In this document: positions 59,180 to 64,000 of the stretch, in pieces | Position numbering within the stretch: position 1 is the first letter of the stretch | Layout: each line of letters begins with the position of its first letter | DNA from: Levilactobacillus tangyuanensis | Lineage (GTDB): Bacteria > Bacillota > Bacilli > Lactobacillales > Lactobacillaceae | NCBI RefSeq assembly: GCF_003946545.1 | Contig: NZ_RHOA01000001.1 | Location: 62,001 to 126,000, forward strand | DNA length: 64,000 bases | Direction of reading: 5' to 3' | Program-made: the position numbers and the translations under genes | Notes under the pieces: model-generated | Database searches by the model: none | Told to the model about the DNA's origin: nothing | Seen by the model: only the letters and a program-made list of their open reading frames with translations

Positions 59180-59338
59180 TTTTGAGAATGGTGTTTGAGG
59201 CAATATCATCGATCTGATCCGGAAGGGTCCAAGATTAAGTGAAGCGGGGTCGAAGGTGAAAGTCCAGATTATGGCTGGAGGAGGCCCCACAGCGAACGGC
59301 GCACCTAAGCACCGGAGACGCCAGTTAAACGTCAGCGC
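59180..59338. other. Folded gene-free stretch after the arylsulfotransferase gene
   Basis: GGGGTC...GGCCCC (59249-59290) encloses TCCAG...CTGGA, and GACGCC...GGCGCC-like pairing follows (59319-59339). It has no T run and does not match the R core. A possible processed 3' end or degenerate repeat; not assigned. Confidence 0.4.
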
Positions 59339-61063
59339 CTATTTAGTCGCGTCGAATTGATAGGCAGCGTCATAGAACGGCACACGGTAGGCGCGGTAGG
59401 CGTAGGCCTTGGAGGCCGCACTCTTCATGGTGACGTTGAAGACTTGCTTGCCGGACTGATTGACCTCGATGACGTTACTTTCCTTACCGCCGTTCTTGAA
59501 CCCAAAGTCGATGAGGACGTTATCATTGGCCAGCTTTTGGGCATAACCGATGACGGGCGTGAAGTTGGTCTTTCCTAAGGACTGACCATAGGCCCAGGTT
59601 TGTTTAATGGTCATCTTCCGGGTATCAACGTGGTATTGAACGGCCTGCGAATACTTACCGGAGGTCTTTTTATTGCCGTTGGTCACGGCAATATTGTTGT
59701 CGTAGAGCATGAAGTCTTCACTGTTGGCACTATTCTTGCCGCCATTGTTCAAGAGATAGAGACCGTGTTGGCCACCGGTAATCGTGGTGCCCTTGGCTGG
59801 TGTCAACAGGTATTTCCGGTAGGCGGACGGCCAACTGGACTTCTGTTTGCCGGTGTAAATCCACTTGATATGGTCGGTCTTATAGTCGAGCTTCATGATC
59901 AGGTCTTGGTTCCGACTGGAAATGACGATGGAATCGTCATTCTTGTCGTAGTCCACAGCGTTTTGATGGAGCCAATCAATCTTGCCATCGATGCCCTTCT
60001 TGTAATGTGACCACATGGATTTCGGCAGGAGCTTCTTCATATCGATGACCTTCACAATTCTTCCGGTCTTGTGAGAAACTTCAATCATGGTATCTTCCTT
60101 ATACTTGGAGCCGTCGGAAACGGTCGCGAGAAAGTTGTGATTTGGCAATTCAACCAGGTCATGATGAATGACCGTGGTTTCCTTGTTGGACTTGGCAGCG
60201 GCCTTGGAAACGCTACTGCTGTCGGAGCTACTGGTATTGGCGGAGAAAGAATATTCTTTGTAGACGCGGCCTAAGTAATCGGTCTCTAAGAGGTCGTTGT
60301 AGACGTCTGAATTCACGTCCTTCTTCGACAACATCATGACATGGCCGTTTGACCATTGTTCGATAGTGTGTTGTGAGTAGTTGGTGTCGTACCAACGAAC
60401 TTCGCCATCGGCATCGATAGCAAAAGGCTGTTTCGTGGTGCGGTTCATAATGGTTAATTTGTTTTTGCCAATTTCCATCTCGTCCTTGTCACTCTTGGTG
60501 ACGTTGATGGTGGCATCCTTGATGTACTTAGGCAAGGATCCGGTTTGCATCTTTAAAGTCTTAGTGGTGGTTTTCCCATTCTTTGACGTTGTCGTGATCT
60601 TAACGGTGTTGTTGGTGTCGGCGTATAGACCAACGACCGGCACTTGGTGCGACTTGGTATAGCCACCTTTGACCGTGTTGGTGATGGATGTCTTGTCCGT
60701 CTTACCAACGACGGTATAGGTGACCTTCACGGCCTCGCCGGTCTTGAAGGTCACCAGTGCCGTCAATGGTGAGGCGTTGTAGGGATTGATTTTGACGTAG
60801 GGACTGGTCAATGTGTACCGGTCACTTTCGGCCGCCGTCTTGTACTGAGCAGTCAACGCCTTCTGACTGTCTTGACGGGTCGTAATGATCTTCGTATCCA
60901 AATTCTTCTTAATTTGGGCGGTGGTCAGCGCCACCTTGTTGTTCTTGATGCCATAGTCGGATGCAGAAGTCTTGTTTGAGCTCGAGCAACCGGCTAGACC
61001 AATGGTTAGGACTGCCAGAGAAGCAGCGGCGAACGCTGCCATCCGCGGGTGTTTGAATTGCAA
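59339..61063 (-). CDS. Arylsulfotransferase (ASST) lipoprotein
   Basis: 574 residues from a TTG at 61063, chosen because AAGGAG lies nine bases upstream; an ATG at 61072 abuts that site. The lipoprotein signal ends LAGC (Cys26). An N-terminal beta domain of about 180 residues is followed by the ASST beta-propeller with conserved His residues: HHDLVELPN, DWLHQNAVDYD and GQHGLYLL. ASST enzymes move sulfate between aryl esters and phenols. Such a lipoprotein in a Gram-positive lactobacillus is uncommon; its donor and acceptor are unknown. Monocistronic. Confidence 0.83.
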   Translation of the reverse strand: MQFKHPRMAAFAAASLAVLTIGLAGCSSSNKTSASDYGIKNNKVALTTAQIKKNLDTKIITTRQDSQKALTAQYKTAAESDRYTLTSPYVKINPYNASPLTALVTFKTGEAVKVTYTVVGKTDKTSITNTVKGGYTKSHQVPVVGLYADTNNTVKITTTSKNGKTTTKTLKMQTGSLPKYIKDATINVTKSDKDEMEIGKNKLTIMNRTTKQPFAIDADGEVRWYDTNYSQHTIEQWSNGHVMMLSKKDVNSDVYNDLLETDYLGRVYKEYSFSANTSSSDSSSVSKAAAKSNKETTVIHHDLVELPNHNFLATVSDGSKYKEDTMIEVSHKTGRIVKVIDMKKLLPKSMWSHYKKGIDGKIDWLHQNAVDYDKNDDSIVISSRNQDLIMKLDYKTDHIKWIYTGKQKSSWPSAYRKYLLTPAKGTTITGGQHGLYLLNNGGKNSANSEDFMLYDNNIAVTNGNKKTSGKYSQAVQYHVDTRKMTIKQTWAYGQSLGKTNFTPVIGYAQKLANDNVLIDFGFKNGGKESNVIEVNQSGKQVFNVTMKSAASKAYAYRAYRVPFYDAAYQFDATK

Positions 61064-61393
61064 ATAAGCCATCTCCTTCTTAAATTGTGCCAAAAAGGGC
61101 GAGACTGGTCCCCCCGGCCAATCTCCCCCCAAAAAATATATGTAACACCTACAATATAGCAGTCGTATAAATTAGTTATGTTAACGAACTCTAACGAAAT
61201 TTTGAATTCTCTGTGAAGATAGTATGAAGACGACAAAAATCGTTATAATAACGAAAAACGTCAGCCAGGACGAGTGTCGGTTTGGCGCTTCTTCTGGGAG
61301 TCGTTTGAGATTACTGGCACGAATAACCCGGGAAATATGATGAGGCAACTGGTTCATGTGGCGACTTCCTTGGCTTGACAATCAAGTAGAAAC
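61064..61393. other. Gene-free stretch
   Basis: About 330 bases between two minus-strand secreted-protein genes. AT-rich near 61140-61250, likely holding the sulfotransferase promoter. No repeat, RNA or convincing short gene was recognised. Confidence 0.5.
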
Positions 61394-61422
61394 AAAAAAA
61401 CTCCCTGTTTAAAAACAGGGAG
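61394..61422 (-). terminator. Terminator of the C39 peptidase gene
   Basis: Minus strand CTCCCTGTTT-TTA-AAACAGGGAG followed by seven Ts. Confidence 0.87.
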
Positions 61423-61431
61423 CCGACTTAT

Positions 61432-62406
61432 TTAATAGCTGAGTGCTCGGTAAGCATCATGTTTCCGGTGGTTATTAAGATTCTTGAGTGTCATACTGGT
61501 TCGCTTTTTGGTCCAGGGGTCGTTGTAGTAGGCCCGAGTGGCACTGTACCCCGTTAAAGTAATGGCGTGATTAACGAAGCCGTCGACACCGGCGACCCAG
61601 ATAACGACAGGGTGGCCCTTATCGATTTGTTTCTTCATTTTGGTGAAGGAGGCACCGGTCATGTCTTTGGCGGACCCGACATGTTTCTTAACGGTCTTTA
61701 ATAGGCCCTTGGGATAGATCCACCAGCCGGATTTGGCATAGGGACTACCAACGAACCCCTTATTAGGATTCGAGCTACGGGGCATTTCCTTTGCGAGGGA
61801 CATCTTAGTCACCTTGGCGCCAGCGTATTGAAGCATCATGGTTGTTGCGGTAATCTCACAGCCGGTTGGTAGTTGTGGGCGTTGAGCAATCAATGGCACG
61901 CTTAACATGCGGTAACTTTTAACGGTCCCGTTGCGATGAATCCAGCCGGTTTTGGTATGATTGTAGGTGAATTTCAACCATAAACCGTCGGCCATCGTTT
62001 GTTCCCGGGTGATGTGGACCTTCAGATTGGCGTAGTGCCGACCCGTTGAAATGGCCGTCCAGTTCGCCGCGGAGGACTTGGCACCGCCGGACTTGTAGAC
62101 CTTGTAATTGTGACGCTTATTACTGTTGATCTTGGTGTAGTACGTCACCTTTTTGGTCTTGATAACCTTACGGTAGACCCGTTTAGGCTTCGGGGTCGGC
62201 TGGGGCTTGGTCGTCGATGATTCGCTGGACGAGGATGTTGAAGTCGAAGTCGAACTGGAAGAACTGGTTACCGGTGCCGTGGTCGAAGCGGACGTGGCGG
62301 TTGCGGTACTAGCCGCAGTGGATGTTGCCGTCGCGGCATGGGCAACTCCCATGGGGGTCACGGTCAGAAGTAGGCCAAGACCGAGTGTAATGAATAGGCG
62401 TTTCAT
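61432..62406 (-). CDS. Secreted C39-like cysteine peptidase
   Basis: 324 residues. A signal peptide ends AHAA (about residue 25). A 50-residue Ser/Thr-rich linker then gives way to a basic SH3-like cell-wall-binding module (residues about 80-165; VTYYTKINSNKRHNYKVYKSG; GWIHRNG). The C-terminal C39-like domain has Cys in PTGCEITATTMML, His in GFVNHAITLTGY and Asp/Asn in YYNDPW. It probably cleaves a cell-surface or extracellular protein. ATG 62406 follows AAAGGTGG. Monocistronic. Confidence 0.84.
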   Translation of the reverse strand: MKRLFITLGLGLLLTVTPMGVAHAATATSTAASTATATSASTTAPVTSSSSSTSTSTSSSSESSTTKPQPTPKPKRVYRKVIKTKKVTYYTKINSNKRHNYKVYKSGGAKSSAANWTAISTGRHYANLKVHITREQTMADGLWLKFTYNHTKTGWIHRNGTVKSYRMLSVPLIAQRPQLPTGCEITATTMMLQYAGAKVTKMSLAKEMPRSSNPNKGFVGSPYAKSGWWIYPKGLLKTVKKHVGSAKDMTGASFTKMKKQIDKGHPVVIWVAGVDGFVNHAITLTGYSATRAYYNDPWTKKRTSMTLKNLNNHRKHDAYRALSY

Positions 62407-62515
62407 GTTAAGTGGCCACCTTTATATGTATAGATTTAGTTTTATTGGCAGATAATTTGCCTAAAAACTGGTTATGCCTCTTATTGTACGCCACTCGAAT
62501 GTTTCGGACAATCCC

Positions 62516-62554
62516 AAAAAGCACCGCTACGAAACCAATCGTGACGGTGCTTTT
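62516..62554 (-). terminator. Terminator of the isochorismatase-fold gene
   Basis: Minus strand AAGCACCGTCACGA...TAGCGGTGCTT followed by TTT. Confidence 0.8.
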
Positions 62555-62567
62555 AGGCATTTCTTAG

Positions 62568-63122
62568 TTAGACGACTTGTGCGCCAAGCACGTTGACGAA
62601 GTGCTTGAGGGCCCACTCGTGACCAGTGGGATCAAAGCTCGCCACGGCATCCTGATGGATGATGAGCTGGTAGCCCAAGTTGTAGGCATCAACGGCGGTA
62701 TGGAGGACGCAGATATCCGTGCAGACTCCCGCCAAGTGTAGGGTGTCGACGTGACGTTCACGGAGTCGCAGATCCAGATCGGTTCCCGCAAAGGCGCTGT
62801 AACGGGTCTTGTCAAATTGCTTCACGGTGGCATCGGTCTGATGTTGGTCGAACCAAGTCGCTAGGGGACCGAAAAGTTGGCGACCCCAAGAGCCGCGAAC
62901 GTTGTGTGGCGGGAAGAGTTTGGTTTCCGGATGGTACGGGTCATTTGGCGTATGGACATCGGTCGGCAGGTAAATCCAGTCACCAGCGGCCAGCATGTCA
63001 TCGGCCAGGCTGACAATGGTCGCGGCCAGCCTTTGCCCGGGTTCGCCGCAAGTTAGGGCCCCCTGGTCGGCGACAAAGTCGTTGGTATAATCGATGATCA
63101 ACAGTGCTTGATGGTTGAGCAT
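62568..63122 (-). CDS. Isochorismatase-fold cysteine hydrolase, nicotinamidase-like
   Basis: 184 residues from ATG 63122 with GAGGGGG eight bases upstream; 20 earlier codons are unsupported. The catalytic triad is visible: Asp in IIDYTNDF, Lys in VKQFDKTRYSAF and Cys in GVCTDICVLHTA. A PTDVHTPNDPYHPE metal-binding loop (Asp/His) fits nicotinamidase (PncA-like) enzymes, which convert nicotinamide to nicotinate for NAD salvage. Other amide substrates are possible. Monocistronic. Confidence 0.83.
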   Translation of the reverse strand: MLNHQALLIIDYTNDFVADQGALTCGEPGQRLAATIVSLADDMLAAGDWIYLPTDVHTPNDPYHPETKLFPPHNVRGSWGRQLFGPLATWFDQHQTDATVKQFDKTRYSAFAGTDLDLRLRERHVDTLHLAGVCTDICVLHTAVDAYNLGYQLIIHQDAVASFDPTGHEWALKHFVNVLGAQVV

Positions 63123-63388
63123 ACAGTAATCCCCCTCGGTAATGATTAGAATAAGTATGCTAAGACCGCCCCGTAAAGTCAACGAAACGTCTCATTTGTT
63201 TATTTATAAAATGCCGATAACAATCAATGGTTGATTCGTTGAACGACTAATGCTTGAAAATGCTTTAAGATGGGCACTTTGAAGGGGGTCATCAATTGAC
63301 ATTTACTGGCTAAATTAGTATATTGTTAGCGACTTGATGAGAACGAGAATTTACCCAAAATAGGACTAGTGACTGGAGGGCAAGTGAC

Positions 63389-64000
63389 ATGCGACATCGA
63401 CGGCGAGTTAGCCTAACCTTGATTGTGTTAGGCGTGATTTTAGGAGGCCTGGGCTGGTGGCACCATGGTGGCCAGGCGGTGGCATGGGACCATGAGGCTC
63501 ATGCATTACGGGTTGCCCGTAGCGTGAGTCGTCACGTGAGGCCGGTAGCCTATCAAAACATTGAGATTGCGAGCCCGGTGCCGGTCACTGTGAAGTCTGG
63601 CAACACCAACCAGGTGACGGTGCGCTATCTAAAGGGAACCAAGACGCGGCCACATGTGGTCGTTGATGGCTCAGCCTTAAAGATTACCGGTGGTCAAGTG
63701 AAGGCTAAGACCGCAACGCTCCTTGGTGGCAAGGCCAGTGTTGGGGCGGCCGTTGCCAACCCGAGCGGCGTGCTCGTGACCGTGCCCAAGGATACGCAAC
63801 TTGACCGGGTCAATGTGGCGGCCAAGAGTGGGTCAGTATCGTTACAGGGCATTAAAGCCAATCGGGTGACGGTGGCCGATAGCGCTGATTTGACGCTTCA
63901 AGGCCTGACGGTAGCCAAGCAACTACAGGTTCACTCGACGACCGGTGACGTTTGGTTAGACGACGTCCGCGCCGGCCAGCTGGCGGTGCAGACCCTGCAA
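63389..64000 (+). CDS. DUF4097-like exported protein, 3'-partial
   Basis: Open frame of 204 codons from ATG 63389 (GGAGGG upstream) to the window end, so the gene continues beyond. The N-terminus has one hydrophobic helix (LTLIVLGVILGGLGWW) preceded by Arg-rich residues. The rest is a row of short beta strands (VPKDTQLDRVNVAAKSGSVSLQGIKANRVTVADSADLTLQGL) typical of the DUF4097 adhesin-like repeat family. It resembles the gene at 27537-28220 in layout. Function unknown. Confidence 0.75.
   Translation, partial: MRHRRRVSLTLIVLGVILGGLGWWHHGGQAVAWDHEAHALRVARSVSRHVRPVAYQNIEIASPVPVTVKSGNTNQVTVRYLKGTKTRPHVVVDGSALKITGGQVKAKTATLLGGKASVGAAVANPSGVLVTVPKDTQLDRVNVAAKSGSVSLQGIKANRVTVADSADLTLQGLTVAKQLQVHSTTGDVWLDDVRAGQLAVQTLQ

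Noticed and set aside
59240-59300. GTGAAAGTCC and GCGAACGGC strings resembling group II intron domain I
   Set aside because: Only short matches; no intron-encoded protein, no domain V and no expected 5' GTGYG boundary nearby.

Overview
The window looks like chromosomal DNA of a heterofermentative member of the Lactobacillaceae, most like Levilactobacillus (the brevis group). The reasons are a mannitol 2-dehydrogenase of the Leuconostoc/Levilactobacillus type next to a fructokinase, a 1,3-propanediol dehydrogenase-like alcohol dehydrogenase, a GH65 disaccharide phosphorylase with a GPH symporter, many CcpA (cre) sites, and T-box control of peptide-binding proteins. The species call is inference. 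No insertion sequence, prophage, CRISPR array or rRNA was seen. There is one tRNA gene (Gln, TTG). A parS-like palindrome at 615-630 suggests the window may lie in the origin-proximal part of the chromosome.

Layout. 1-12 kb: a truncated DauR-type regulator, amino-acid and cadmium-type exporters, GtrA, a T-box-controlled oligopeptide-binding protein, zinc alcohol and aldehyde dehydrogenases, an SDR protein, a small multidrug exporter and a cell-wall amidase. 12.3-14.7 kb: a probable heme sensor/efflux operon, hrtR-hrtB-hrtA, with two operator palindromes. 14.9-25 kb: a sugar:H+ symporter, a WYL regulator with a GyrI-like partner, a HAD hydrolase, dhaT, a lipoprotein, a penicillin-binding-type serine hydrolase, a 1-kb repeat tract and a cation diffusion facilitator. 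25-33 kb: small regulators, an old-yellow-enzyme reductase, a TetR regulator with paired operators beside a DUF4097-like membrane protein, an MFS exporter, MerR, and a purine permease/phosphoribosyltransferase pair. 33-41 kb: a second T-box/OppA unit, a 42-residue membrane peptide gene, an AEC transporter with a D-2-hydroxyacid dehydrogenase, and three zinc-ribbon envelope proteins in one operon. 41-53 kb: repeat tracts, a NUDIX hydrolase, the GPH symporter-esterase-GH65 operon under a cre site, a guanidine-I riboswitch ahead of two SMR exporters, and the fructokinase-mannitol dehydrogenase operon. 53-64 kb: a vitamin B6 cluster (MocR/PdxR-like regulator, pyridoxal kinase, ECF S-component), an orphan LacI regulator, tRNA-Gln, a DUF1275 protein, an arylsulfotransferase lipoprotein, a C39 peptidase, an isochorismatase-fold hydrolase and the start of a DUF4097 protein.

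The most striking non-coding signal is a family of folded intergenic repeats: at least five R copies, two F copies, one G copy and one diverged H copy. Each has a locus-specific closing stem. R copies have two internal hairpins whose stems change in sequence but keep their pairing, and the second hairpin carries a conserved CTAA/CTAA internal loop. Copies occur in both orientations and make up most of the long gene-free stretches. Both T-box leaders place ATG in the predicted specifier loop, which suggests that two orphan OppA proteins respond to uncharged tRNA-Met.

Most starts were chosen from ribosome-binding-site spacing, so several differ from the longest open frame, and five are TTG. Functions come from motif and family recognition by eye. 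No database search was run.
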